Shown here one piece after another: positions 18,365-27,195 of a DNA stretch of 64,000 nucleotides. Position 1 is the stretch's first letter, and each line of letters opens with the position of its first letter. A program made the position numbers and the translations under genes. The DNA is from Clostridia bacterium (lineage in GTDB: Bacteria > Bacillota > Clostridia > Lachnospirales > Lachnospiraceae). The notes beneath the pieces are model-generated. The model was not told the DNA's origin and ran no database searches. It saw only the letters and a list, made by a program, of their open reading frames with translations. The stretch spans positions 167,855-231,854 of the forward strand of contig CAJTEN010000005.1 of assembly GCA_910575245.1 (NCBI GenBank). Direction: 5' to 3'.

Positions 18365-19105
18365 ATGTACCAGTTTTTCGTAGAACCGGGACAGATACAG
18401 GACGGAAAGATTATTATCACAGGCGGTGATGTGAACCATATACGCAATGTACTGCGCATGAAACCAGGAGAGGAGATTGCGGTCAGCAACGGCATCGACG
18501 GCAGGGAGTACCGGTGCGGGATAGAAACTTTTACAGAGAATGAGGTGATCTGCAGTCTGCGTTTCATCAAGGAAGATGCGGTGGAACTGCCTGCCAGGAT
18601 TTATCTTTTCCAGGGACTTCCCAAGGCGGACAAGATGGAATTGATTGTACAGAAGGCAGTGGAGCTGGGCGTGTATGAGGTGATTCCGGTAACGGTCAGG
18701 CGCTGCGTGGTGAAACTGGATGGGAAGAAAGCGGCAGGCAAGGTTGGCAGATGGCAGGGAATCGCGGAGGCTGCCGCCAAGCAGAGTAAGCGGGGTATCA
18801 TCCCGCAGGTGCATTCTGTCATGGGAATGCGGGAAGCTGTCGAATACGCCAGCGGGATGGAGGTTAAACTGATCCCTTACGAGCTGGCTGAGGATATGCG
18901 GCGCACAAGGGAGATTATAGAGGCTGTGGGACCGGGAGCGGATATCGCGGTTTTTATAGGGCCTGAAGGCGGATTCGAACCGGGGGAGATTCAGATGGCG
19001 CTGGAGGCCGGAATAGAACCTGTGACGCTGGGCAGGCGCATTCTGCGGACGGAGACGGCAGGACTTACTGTGCTGTCGTGGCTGATGTATCATTTGGAAT
19101 CCTGA
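18365..19105 (+). CDS. rsmE: 16S rRNA (uracil1498-N3)-methyltransferase
   Basis: 246 aa SPOUT-class methyltransferase that modifies U1498 of 16S rRNA. It has an N-terminal PUA-like domain starting MYQFFVE with GGDVNHIRNVLRMKPGEE, and a C-terminal knot with GPEGGFEPGEI and LGRRILRTETAGL. AGGAGG precedes the ATG. It follows the VanZ gene by 27 bp and is co-transcribed with prmA, an order common in Firmicutes. Confidence 0.95.
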   Translation: MYQFFVEPGQIQDGKIIITGGDVNHIRNVLRMKPGEEIAVSNGIDGREYRCGIETFTENEVICSLRFIKEDAVELPARIYLFQGLPKADKMELIVQKAVELGVYEVIPVTVRRCVVKLDGKKAAGKVGRWQGIAEAAAKQSKRGIIPQVHSVMGMREAVEYASGMEVKLIPYELAEDMRRTREIIEAVGPGADIAVFIGPEGGFEPGEIQMALEAGIEPVTLGRRILRTETAGLTVLSWLMYHLES

Positions 19106-19173
19106 CAACATATGATAAGATACAGGGATACTATTTTCCGCCAGAGATAAGCCGAAAGAAAGGAATGACAGAA

Positions 19174-20328
19174 ATGGAAGTGTATTTGGATAATTCTGCG
19201 ACAACCAGATGTTATGATGAGGTTGCGGAGTTAGTATGTGAGGTCATGTGCAAGGATTATGGCAATCCGTCAAGCATGCACCATAAAGGCGTAGAAGCCG
19301 AATTACATTTAAGATATGCCAAAGAAACACTGGCCAGGATACTGAAGGTAAATGAGAAGGAGATACTGTTTACTTCCGGCGGTACGGAAGCCGATAATAT
19401 CGCGCTGATCGGTGCGGCGATGGCGAATCACAGAAGAGGCAGACATCTGATTACCACCAGGATGGAGCATCCTGCGGTTCTGCAGACTATGGCATATCTG
19501 GAAAATCAGGGGTTTGAGGTAACATATCTTCCGGTAGACCATGAAGGAAGAATTTCTCTGAGTGATCTGGAACATGCCATAAGAGAAGATACGATTCTGG
19601 TGTCGGTCATGCATGTCAATAATGAGATCGGAAGCGTACAGCCCATTGCGGAGGCGGGGGAACTGATCAAACGATGCAATCCGCAGACATTATTTCATGT
19701 GGACGCGGTGCAGGGATTCGGTAAATTCAGAATCTATCCTGCCAGGACGCAGGTGGATATGCTGTCTGTCAGTGCGCATAAGATACACGGGCCCAAGGGA
19801 GTCGGCTTTCTGTATATCAAGGAGGGATCGAAAGTCCATCCTATCATATACGGCGGCGGCCAACAGAAAGGAATGCGTTCCGGTACGGAAAATGTGCCGG
19901 GGATTGCGGGACTTGCCAGGGCGGCCGAGATGGTTTATGCGAATCTGGACCGTGATGTGGACAGAATGTATGAATTGCGGAATATGCTGATTGAAGGGGT
20001 CAGCCGTATCGGCCAGGTCAAGGTCAACGGATGTCCGGGACGGGAAGGCGCGCCCCATATTGTCAGTCTTTCCGTGCGCGGTGTGCGCAGCGAGGTTCTG
20101 CTGCATGCACTGGAGGAGAGAGGGATCTATGTGTCGGCGGGAAGTGCCTGCTCTTCCAACAAGCCACAGATATCGGACACCCTGAAAGCGATCGGGGTGG
20201 AGAGGGATCTGCTTGGCTCCACCATACGTTTCAGCCTTTCCGGCTTTACAACCGCGGAGGAGATACAGTATACTATACAGGCATTGGAGGAGATGATTCC
20301 GATGCTGAGGAAATATACACGGCATTAA
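19174..20328 (+). CDS. Cysteine desulfurase (NifS/NifZ type)
   Basis: PLP enzyme of aminotransferase class V, 384 aa. It removes sulfur from cysteine as a protein persulfide. Landmarks: MEVYLDNSATT start, the HAE-like HPAVLQT region, PLP lysine in SAHKIHGPKG (about Lys203), and catalytic Cys in GSACSSNKP (about Cys325). The start at 19174 has AAAGGA at a good distance; ATG 19165 is too close to it. The next gene is thiI, matching the NifZ-ThiI pair of Bacillus that makes 4-thiouridine in tRNA. The two genes are separated here by a 200-bp repeat at 20339-20538. Confidence 0.93.
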   Translation: MEVYLDNSATTRCYDEVAELVCEVMCKDYGNPSSMHHKGVEAELHLRYAKETLARILKVNEKEILFTSGGTEADNIALIGAAMANHRRGRHLITTRMEHPAVLQTMAYLENQGFEVTYLPVDHEGRISLSDLEHAIREDTILVSVMHVNNEIGSVQPIAEAGELIKRCNPQTLFHVDAVQGFGKFRIYPARTQVDMLSVSAHKIHGPKGVGFLYIKEGSKVHPIIYGGGQQKGMRSGTENVPGIAGLARAAEMVYANLDRDVDRMYELRNMLIEGVSRIGQVKVNGCPGREGAPHIVSLSVRGVRSEVLLHALEERGIYVSAGSACSSNKPQISDTLKAIGVERDLLGSTIRFSLSGFTTAEEIQYTIQALEEMIPMLRKYTRH

Positions 20329-20338
20329 TAAGGCGTGA

Positions 20339-20538
20339 AGTTATACTAAGGCTGTAAAGTTTACGGCCTTAGGAAGTGTCCGGAAATAACTTGTGCAGAT
20401 GACGAAGGATAAACTCGTACAGGCGCAAGGCGGAAGAAGGAGGCGTACCGGGGTACGTCGGCTGATGACAACGCAGACTGTACGGATTTAGACAAGTCAA
20501 ATGCACAAGTTATTAATGGACAGTTCCTTAGTATAACT
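20339..20538. repeat. Nested inverted-repeat element D
   Basis: The outer arms are a perfect 13-bp pair, AGTTATACTAAGG (20339-20351) and CCTTAGTATAACT (20526-20538). Inside lies a second pair of about 26 bp with four mismatches, containing AATAACTTGTGCA and TGCACAAGTTATT. The arrangement looks like a MITE of about 155 bp (20372-20527) inserted in an older hairpin. It separates the cysteine desulfurase from thiI and has no coding capacity. Confidence 0.7.
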
Positions 20539-20623
20539 GTGTTATGTCCGGAAGAAGCAGGCGGTATTTATCTCCCGCGGAAGTGGGAGCGGGAAATATA
20601 ACAGGAAGGTACAGGAGAGAAAT

Positions 20624-21802
20624 ATGTTTACAGCTTTTTTGATCAAGTATGCTGAGATCGGGGTGAAGGGAAAGAACAGGTATCTGTTCGAAAATGCGCT
20701 GGTGCAGCAGATCAAGTATGCTTTGAAGAAGTGTGAGGGCGAGTTTGGCGTGCGTAAAACAGACGGGCGTATCTATGTGGACGCGGTGTCTGGATTTGAT
20801 TATGACGAGACGGTGGCTCACCTGCAGAAAGTGTTCGGCATATCGGGCATCTGTCCGATGGTCTATGTGGAAGATGAAGGCTTCGACAAGCTTAGGGAAA
20901 CGGTTGTCAACTATATCGATACGGTGTATCCTGATAAGAATAAGAGCTTCAAGGTGGCGGCCAGACGCGCCAGGAAGAATTATGCGCTTAATTCCATGGA
21001 GATCAACATGGAACTGGGAGGCGTGATTCTGGATGCATATCCGGAAATGCATGTGGACGTGCATAAGCCGGACATCCTTCTGAATGTGGAGATACGCGAT
21101 AAGATTTATATTTATTCCGAGATCATCCCGGGACCGGGAGGAATGCCGGTGGGCACAGGCGGTAAGGCCATGCTGCTTCTGTCCGGCGGTATCGATTCCC
21201 CGGTGGCGGGCTGGATGATCGCGAAGCGGGGCGTTAAGATTGATGCGGTATATTTCCATGCACCGCCGTATACCAGCGAGCGTGCGAAACAGAAGGTGGT
21301 GGATCTGGCAGCGAAGGTGGCTGCTTATACGGGGCCGATCTATCTGCATGTCATTAATTTCACGGACATCCAGTTGTATATCTATGACAAATGCCCGCAC
21401 GATGAATTGACGATCATCATGCGCCGGTACATGATGCGCATTGCAGAGCAGATTGCGAAAGATACGGAATGTCTGGGCCTGATCACCGGTGAGAGTATTG
21501 GGCAGGTGGCTTCCCAGACGATGCACAGCCTTATGGCTACCAATGAGGTGTGTGAACTGCCGGTATACAGACCGCTGATCGGGTTTGATAAGATGGAAAT
21601 CGTGGATATTTCTGAGAAGATCGATACCTATGAGACTTCGATCCAGCCCTTTGAGGACTGCTGTACTATCTTTGTGGCCAAGCATCCGGTGACTAAGCCG
21701 AATCTGAATATTATCAGGAAGCATGAACACAATCTGGATGAAAAGATTGAGGAACTGGTGCGGACCGCACTGGAGACGAAAGAGCTGATTGTTGTAAAAT
21801 AA
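20624..21802 (+). CDS. thiI: tRNA 4-thiouridine synthase
   Basis: 392 aa. N-terminal ferredoxin-like and THUMP domains bind tRNA; the PP-loop LLLSGGIDSPVAGW (from about residue 183) adenylates U8. There is no C-terminal rhodanese domain, as in Bacillus ThiI, so sulfur must come directly from the neighbouring desulfurase. AGGAGAG precedes the ATG. The product, s4U8, is a near-UV sensor in tRNA. All expected motifs are present. Confidence 0.95.
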   Translation: MFTAFLIKYAEIGVKGKNRYLFENALVQQIKYALKKCEGEFGVRKTDGRIYVDAVSGFDYDETVAHLQKVFGISGICPMVYVEDEGFDKLRETVVNYIDTVYPDKNKSFKVAARRARKNYALNSMEINMELGGVILDAYPEMHVDVHKPDILLNVEIRDKIYIYSEIIPGPGGMPVGTGGKAMLLLSGGIDSPVAGWMIAKRGVKIDAVYFHAPPYTSERAKQKVVDLAAKVAAYTGPIYLHVINFTDIQLYIYDKCPHDELTIIMRRYMMRIAEQIAKDTECLGLITGESIGQVASQTMHSLMATNEVCELPVYRPLIGFDKMEIVDISEKIDTYETSIQPFEDCCTIFVAKHPVTKPNLNIIRKHEHNLDEKIEELVRTALETKELIVVK

Positions 21803-21812
21803 GAAGGGATCG

Positions 21813-21877
21813 TTACTATTCACAGCCGAAATGCGCAAATGCCGTTACTGTGGGCAGCTGGAGGCTGTGAATAGTAA
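21813..21877. repeat. Palindromic repeat family C
   Basis: A perfect 15-bp inverted pair, TTACTATTCACAGCC (21813-21827) and GGCTGTGAATAGTAA (21863-21877), around a 35-base centre. Nearly the same arms flank the A element at 63053-63240, so the motif is repeated in the genome. It stands between convergent thiI and the HPr-like gene. Confidence 0.65.
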
Positions 21878-21906
21878 AAAGGAATCACCTGCTAACAGGT
21901 GATTCC
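21876..21906 (-). terminator. Terminator of the HPr-like gene
   Basis: On the minus strand: an 11-bp perfect stem GGAATCACCTG / CAGGTGATTCC with a four-base loop, followed by TTTTT. Confidence 0.85.
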
Positions 21907-21931
21907 AGAGTCTTGATTATGATAGGGCTGA

Positions 21932-22162
21932 TCAGATGATGTACGGTTTCAAAGCTGCCAGAACTTCTTCGATCGCGTCTTCGGCGTGAATATTTAAATC
22001 GATAGGCTTGGATAAATCCAGGCTGAAGATGCCCATGATGGACTTGGCGTCGATAACATATCTGCCGGATACTAAATCGAAATCGTAATCAAATTTTGTA
22101 ATGTCATTTACAAAAGATTTAACCTTATCAATTGAATTTAAAGAAATCTGTACTGTTTTCAT
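21932..22162 (-). CDS. HPr-like protein lacking the phosphorylatable histidine
   Basis: 76 aa with the HPr fold length. The second helix signature KSIMGIFSLDL (residues 40-50) matches the KSIMGVMSLG of HPr, so the HPr-kinase target serine (Ser41 here, Ser46 in Bacillus) is kept. The active-site loop GIHARPA with His15 is absent; the corresponding stretch reads NSIDKVKSF. It therefore cannot carry phosphate in the PTS chain, but could act as a regulator like Crh, which also lacks His15. GGAGG precedes the ATG. It is single, between convergent thiI and divergent mtaB, with its own terminator. Confidence 0.85.
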   Translation of the reverse strand: MKTVQISLNSIDKVKSFVNDITKFDYDFDLVSGRYVIDAKSIMGIFSLDLSKPIDLNIHAEDAIEEVLAALKPYII

Positions 22163-22266
22163 TTCGAATTTACCTCCTTTTGATTTTTCATACCTTCTGC
22201 TTTAATACTAAATGTTGGAAGTATAAAAGTCAATGATAAAACAATACAAAAAACGTGAGGAATACA

Positions 22267-23652
22267 ATGAAAAGTGTGGCATTACATAATTTGGGATGTA
22301 AAGTAAATAGTTATGAAATAGATGTTATGCAACAAATGCTTAGGGAAAGCGGGTATAAAATTGTACCATTTGATGATGTGGCGGACGTTTATATTATAAA
22401 TACCTGTACGGTGACCAATATTGCGGACAGGAAGAGCAGGCAGATGATCCACCGTGCGCGAAAGAACAATCCAGATGCAGTGGTGGTGGCGGTGGGATGC
22501 TATGTGCAGACCGCAGGAGAGGCGATCGTGCAGGAGGGCGCAGTGGACATTGCTGTCGGGAATAACCGTAAGAAGGATATTGTGTCTGTCCTGGAGGAAT
22601 ATTGGAAGAATAAGGCAACGGCGGCAGGAAGTCTGGCAGTGCAGGAGTGTTCAGACGGAAAACGGAGAGGTGAATCCGGTGACTGCCGGAAACAGACCGT
22701 TGTAGAGACAATCGATATTGGGGCGGCGAAGGAATATGAAGAAATGCAGCTGACCCGCACGGCCGGACATACAAGAGCGTATATTAAGATTCAGGATGGC
22801 TGTAACCAGTTCTGTTCCTATTGTATTATTCCCTATGCCAGGGGCAGAGTCAGAAGCCGCGCAGAGGAGGATATTCTGCGGGAAGTGCAGGGAATTGTGG
22901 AAGCAGGGTACCGGGAAATTGTGCTGACAGGTATTCATATCAGTTCATATGGAATCGACAGAAACGGTCCGGAACTGCTGCGGCTTTTGACGAAACTGCA
23001 TGAGACGGACGGGCTGGACCGTATCCGTCTGGGTTCTTTAGAGCCGCGTATTGTGACGGAAGAATTCGCCAGGGCAATCAGTGCCATGCCCAAAATATGC
23101 CCACATTTTCATTTATCCCTGCAAAGCGGCTGCGATTCGGTTCTTGCAAGGATGAATAGACACTACACCACCGGGGAATACTTTCAGACAACAGAAACAC
23201 TGAGGAAATATTATCAGAATCCGGCCATCACGACCGATGTTATTACAGGATTTCCGGGAGAAACGGAAGAGGAATTCCGGATGACAGAAGGATTTGTCCG
23301 CAAGGTTAACTTCTATGAAATGCATATTTTCAAATATTCCAAAAGGCAGGGAACAAGAGCGGCATCGATGGACTGTCAGCTTACGGAGGCTGAAAAAGGC
23401 AGGCGCAGCGCAGCTTTGGCCCAGGCAGAGCGCCAGATGTCCCATGCGTACAGGGCAGGCTGGCAAAACCGCAGGGCGGAGGTCCTTTTGGAAGAGACGA
23501 AGGAGATTAACGGCAGAGTATACTGGGTGGGCCATACACCGCAGTATATAAAGGCAGCCGTAGAGGCTGAGGAATCTGTAAACCTGGGCAACCAAATCGT
23601 GACAGGAAGCTTAAACGGGTTCCTGGAAGAAGACATCATGCTCTTAAAATGA
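22267..23652 (+). CDS. mtaB: tRNA t6A37 methylthiotransferase
   Basis: Radical-SAM enzyme that converts t6A to ms2t6A at position 37 of tRNA, 461 aa. The N-terminal domain has LGCKVNSYEID and INTCTVTN. The radical SAM cluster is in DGCNQFCSYC (about 178-187). A C-terminal TRAM-like domain lies after about residue 395. ATG 22267 is chosen because GTGAGG lies upstream; an earlier GTG at 22255 would use it up. It is a single gene, followed by 112 bp before ireB. Confidence 0.94.
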   Translation: MKSVALHNLGCKVNSYEIDVMQQMLRESGYKIVPFDDVADVYIINTCTVTNIADRKSRQMIHRARKNNPDAVVVAVGCYVQTAGEAIVQEGAVDIAVGNNRKKDIVSVLEEYWKNKATAAGSLAVQECSDGKRRGESGDCRKQTVVETIDIGAAKEYEEMQLTRTAGHTRAYIKIQDGCNQFCSYCIIPYARGRVRSRAEEDILREVQGIVEAGYREIVLTGIHISSYGIDRNGPELLRLLTKLHETDGLDRIRLGSLEPRIVTEEFARAISAMPKICPHFHLSLQSGCDSVLARMNRHYTTGEYFQTTETLRKYYQNPAITTDVITGFPGETEEEFRMTEGFVRKVNFYEMHIFKYSKRQGTRAASMDCQLTEAEKGRRSAALAQAERQMSHAYRAGWQNRRAEVLLEETKEINGRVYWVGHTPQYIKAAVEAEESVNLGNQIVTGSLNGFLEEDIMLLK

Positions 23653-23764
23653 TTGAATTTTGCGTGACGATAGAGTATTATGGTAATAATAGGCAGCAGG
23701 GAAGGCATCCTGTGCTGCGGCAGCAGGGCAATAACAAAATGACAATGGATAAGGGCGTGAAACT

Positions 23765-24028
23765 ATGCGGGATGTAGAGAACACACAATTTTTTAAAGTA
23801 GAAACGGAACCGGAGACAGGTGTCAAACTTGTGCTTTCCACAGTATATGAGGCTTTGACAGAGAAGGGATACAATCCGGTCAACCAGATCGTAGGATATA
23901 TTATGTCCGGTGATCCTACTTATATTACAAGCCATAAGAGCGCACGCAGCCTGATTATGAAGGTGGAGAGGGACGAGCTGGTAGAAGAAATGCTGGTGGA
24001 ATATATCAGGAACTCTCTCGGGAAGTAG
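23765..24028 (+). CDS. ireB: IreB family regulatory phosphoprotein (UPF0297)
   Basis: 87 aa with the family's full length and signature: TQFFKVE near the start, then [27 protein letters not shown]. In Enterococcus, IreB is a substrate of the PASTA kinase IreK and affects cephalosporin tolerance. It heads the conserved order ireB-ruvX-DUF1292, the same as yrzL-yrrK-yrzB in Bacillus. The role in this organism is inferred from homology. Confidence 0.95.
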   Translation: MRDVENTQFFKVETEPETGVKLVLSTVYEALTEKGYNPVNQIVGYIMSGDPTYITSHKSARSLIMKVERDELVEEMLVEYIRNSLGK

Positions 24029-24141
24029 AGAATGCGGACCGGAATGATTGCGGGTATGCATGATGCACCAGGATTGCCGATGGTTTAAGAAGGAACGGCG
24101 CCGCATAACGGGAAGTACAGAAGGAAGAAGACAGAGACAGC

Positions 24142-24576
24142 ATGAGGATCATGGGTTTGGATTTCGGGTCTAAAACAGTGGGTGTGGCGGTAAGCGATCC
24201 GCTCCTTATCACGGCACAGGGACTGGAGATCATCAGAAGAAAAGATGAGAATAAACTGCGTCAGACACTGGCGCGCATAGAGCAGCTGATTGAAGAGTAT
24301 GAGGTATCCGAGATCGTGCTGGGACTGCCGAAGAATATGAATGATACAATGGGAGAAAGAGCCGGGCTGTCATTTGAGTTCCGGGAGAAACTTGAGAGAA
24401 GGACAGGGCTTCCCGTCGTTATGTGGGACGAGCGTCTTACCACAGTGGCGGCAGATAAGGCGATGATAGAGGCGGGAATACGAAGAGAGCATCGCAAGGA
24501 ATATGTGGATAAGATCGCTGCGGCCTTTATTCTGCAGGGCTATCTGGATTATCGTGCGAATAAGGAGAAAGAGTAA
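24142..24576 (+). CDS. ruvX: Putative pre-16S rRNA nuclease / Holliday junction resolvase (YqgF)
   Basis: 144 aa RNase H-like fold: [19 protein letters not shown] start with the catalytic Asp, [24 protein letters not shown], and a C-terminal [14 protein letters not shown]. YqgF proteins process the 5' end of 16S rRNA; the resolvase name is older. The stop codon directly abuts the GTG start of the next gene (24577), indicating coupling. Confidence 0.94.
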   Translation: MRIMGLDFGSKTVGVAVSDPLLITAQGLEIIRRKDENKLRQTLARIEQLIEEYEVSEIVLGLPKNMNDTMGERAGLSFEFREKLERRTGLPVVMWDERLTTVAADKAMIEAGIRREHRKEYVDKIAAAFILQGYLDYRANKEKE

Positions 24577-24831
24577 GTGGAGAAGATTACCTTTATACCG
24601 GAAGGCGAGGAGCCTGTACAGTTCTGTGTATTGGAACAGACCAGGCTGGGCGGTATTGATTATATCCTGGTAACGGACGCGGAAGAAGGGGAAGGAGAAG
24701 CCCTGATTCTTCGGGATATGTCTGCGGAAGATGAGGCGGACGCGGTTTATGAGATTGTAACAGAGGATGAGGAATTAAACGCAGTGGCAGCTGTGTTTGA
24801 AAATATGCTGGAGGATGTCGAACTATCGTAG
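24577..24831 (+). CDS. DUF1292 protein (YrzB-like)
   Basis: 84 aa, very acidic, with a beta-rich centre (FCVLEQTRLGGIDYILV) and EDEADAVYEIV. It starts at GTG 24577, immediately after the ruvX stop, with AAGGAG upstream. It is the third member of the ireB-ruvX-yrzB order known in Bacillus. Function unknown. The next 280 bp show no gene. Confidence 0.88.
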   Translation: MEKITFIPEGEEPVQFCVLEQTRLGGIDYILVTDAEEGEGEALILRDMSAEDEADAVYEIVTEDEELNAVAAVFENMLEDVELS

Positions 24832-25112
24832 AATCTTCAGAGGACGTTTATTATCTGATGATTTACGTTTGATGGATCGTGGGCTTTTCCGGCAGTAAAA
24901 GAACAATGTTTGGGTACATATAGAGGACTGCATATATTCGGTACAATGTCTTCCTCTTTCATGTGTTCCAGAAAATTTATTGTGCAGAATACGTATTGCT
25001 GAACGGATTTGTTATTTGGAAGAAGATTACTCTTACGATTTGGACTGGGTATTCTGGGCATGGTGAGTGTGCTGTTTCGGACGGTATGTATAAGAGAATG
25101 GAGGAAATATAT

Positions 25113-26789
25113 TTGAAAAAAATTGAACAGAGAAAAACTGCTTCCAGGCTGAAGGTGATTCCGCTGGGGGGCTTGGAGCAGATTGGGCTTAATATTACTG
25201 CCTTCGAGTATGAGGACAGTATTATTGTGGTAGATTGTGGCTTGTCTTTTCCGGAAGATGAGATGCTGGGCATCGACCTGGTGATTCCGGATATTACCTA
25301 TCTGAAGGAGCACGCGGATAAGGTAAAGGGATTCGTGATTACACACGGGCACGAGGACCATATCGGGGCGCTCCCCTATGTATTGAAGGACCTGAATATT
25401 CCGGTCTATGCAACCAGACTGACCATGGGGATTATAGAGAATAAGCTGGCAGAGCACGACCTGACAGGCAGGACGAGACGTAAGGTGGTTAAGTTCGGGC
25501 AGTCTATTAATTTGGGCCAGTTCAGGGTGGAATTTATCAGGACGAATCACAGTATCGTAGATGCCGCCGCATTGGCGATTTACTCACCGGCGGGTGTGGT
25601 GATACACACGGGAGATTTCAAGGTGGATTATACGCCGGTGTTCGGAGATGCCATTGATCTGCAGCGGTTTGCGGAGCTGGGTAAAAAGGGTGTGCTGGCG
25701 CTTATGTGCGACTCCACCAATGCGGAACGGCTTGGGTTTACGGCCTCCGAAAGGACGGTGGGAAGAACCTTCGACAGTCTTTTTGCCGAGCACAGGAATA
25801 CGAGAATTATCATTGCGACTTTTGCATCCAACGTGGACCGGGTGCAGCAGATAATTAATTCGGCATATAAGCATGGCAGGAAGGTTGTGGTGGAAGGCAG
25901 AAGCATGGTCAATATCATTGAGACGGCTTCCGGGCTGGAATGTCTGCATATTCCGGAGAACACCCTGATTGACATAGAACAGTTAAAGGATTATCCTAAC
26001 GATAAGACTGTAATCATTACCACCGGCAGTCAGGGAGAGAGCATGGCGGCTTTAAGCAGGATGGCCAGCGATAACCACAGGAAGATATCGATTCTTCCCG
26101 GGGATACGGTTATTTTTTCCTCTCATCCCATTCCGGGCAATGAAAAAGCGGTCACCAATGTGATCAATGAACTTCTGATGAAGGGAGCGGATGTTATCTT
26201 CCAGGATGTGCATGTTTCGGGACATGCCTGTCAGGAGGAGATTAAGCTGATCTACAGTCTTGTGAAGCCGAAATATGCGATACCGATCCACGGGGAATAT
26301 AAGCATAGGAAGGCACAGGCCAAGGTTGCGGCGGAACTTGGCATCTCGAAGGAGAATATCTTTATGATACAGTCCGGGGACGTGCTGGAGATGGACTGCG
26401 ACAAGGCCGAAGTGACAGGAAGGGTTCCGGTGGGTGCGATTCTGGTAGACGGGCTGGGCGTAGGCGATGTGGGAAATGTGGTATTGCGCGACAGGCAGCA
26501 TCTGGCGGAAGACGGTATTCTGATTGTGGTTCTGGCACTGGATTCCTACAGCGACAGACTGGTATCGGGACCGGATATTGTGTCCAGAGGATTTGTGTAT
26601 GTGCGTGAGTCGGACGAATTGCTGGACGAGGCCAGATACCTGGTGGACGAGGCGGTACATGGCTGCCTGGACAGAGGGCAGTCCGACTGGGGCAAGCTGA
26701 AATCCACGATTAAGGATGTGCTAAGCGAATTTGTATGGAAGAAGACGAAACGGCGTCCTATGATCTTGCCGATTATCATGGAAGTATAG
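25113..26789 (+). CDS. rnj: Ribonuclease J
   Basis: 558 aa metallo-beta-lactamase/beta-CASP nuclease with 5'-3' exo- and endonuclease activity, central to mRNA turnover in Firmicutes. It has HGHEDHIGALPY (about 78-89), HTGDFKVD, DSTNAE, and the beta-CASP region with GSQGESMAAL and PIHGEYKH. The start is TTG 25113, because GGAGG at 25099-25104 fits it and the length then equals that of RNase J; upstream ATGs would give a 50-residue extension with no family match. Next to it is a YlbF-type gene. Confidence 0.95.
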   Translation: MKKIEQRKTASRLKVIPLGGLEQIGLNITAFEYEDSIIVVDCGLSFPEDEMLGIDLVIPDITYLKEHADKVKGFVITHGHEDHIGALPYVLKDLNIPVYATRLTMGIIENKLAEHDLTGRTRRKVVKFGQSINLGQFRVEFIRTNHSIVDAAALAIYSPAGVVIHTGDFKVDYTPVFGDAIDLQRFAELGKKGVLALMCDSTNAERLGFTASERTVGRTFDSLFAEHRNTRIIIATFASNVDRVQQIINSAYKHGRKVVVEGRSMVNIIETASGLECLHIPENTLIDIEQLKDYPNDKTVIITTGSQGESMAALSRMASDNHRKISILPGDTVIFSSHPIPGNEKAVTNVINELLMKGADVIFQDVHVSGHACQEEIKLIYSLVKPKYAIPIHGEYKHRKAQAKVAAELGISKENIFMIQSGDVLEMDCDKAEVTGRVPVGAILVDGLGVGDVGNVVLRDRQHLAEDGILIVVLALDSYSDRLVSGPDIVSRGFVYVRESDELLDEARYLVDEAVHGCLDRGQSDWGKLKSTIKDVLSEFVWKKTKRRPMILPIIMEV

Positions 26790-26839
26790 AAGGCGTTTGC
26801 TTTCAGGAAGACAAGGTTTGGCACAGGAGGAATGACAGC

Positions 26840-27172
26840 ATGACAGAGAAGGATGTTATGGAGGCGGCCAGGCGACTCGCGGGGATCATCAGGGAGACCG
26901 ATATCTATAAAGAGTATCTGCAATGCAGGGAGATAATGAGAAAACAGCCGGAACTTTATGCACAGGTTAATGAGTACAGACTTAAGAACTTTGATATTCA
27001 GAATGAGTCGGAGGGGTCGGAGCTGTTTGACAGGATGGAAGCCTTTGAAAGGGAGTACAGAGAATTCCGGGAGAATCCGATGGTGGATGATTTCCTGCGG
27101 GCGGAGCTTGCCTTATGCCGGATGGTGCAGGAGATGAATGTGCTGCTTACGGCAGAGATTGATTTCGAATAG
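26840..27172 (+). CDS. YlbF/YmcA family protein
   Basis: 110 aa, all helical, with the family pattern (KEYLQCREIMRKQPELYAQV, then FRENPMVDDFLRAE). ATG 26840 is preceded by AGGAGG. In Bacillus YlbF and YmcA form the Y-complex that guides RNase Y and biofilm or sporulation mRNAs. Here the gene follows RNase J by 50 bp, a direct link to an RNA-decay enzyme. Which paralogue it represents cannot be decided. Confidence 0.88.
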   Translation: MTEKDVMEAARRLAGIIRETDIYKEYLQCREIMRKQPELYAQVNEYRLKNFDIQNESEGSELFDRMEAFEREYREFRENPMVDDFLRAELALCRMVQEMNVLLTAEIDFE

Positions 27173-27195
27173 CATGGGATAAGAGAGGTCGGGGT

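Noticed and set aside
20528..21838. 436-codon minus-strand frame
   Set aside because: It lies exactly opposite thiI; composition (His/Ile/Arg-rich) is that of an antisense shadow.
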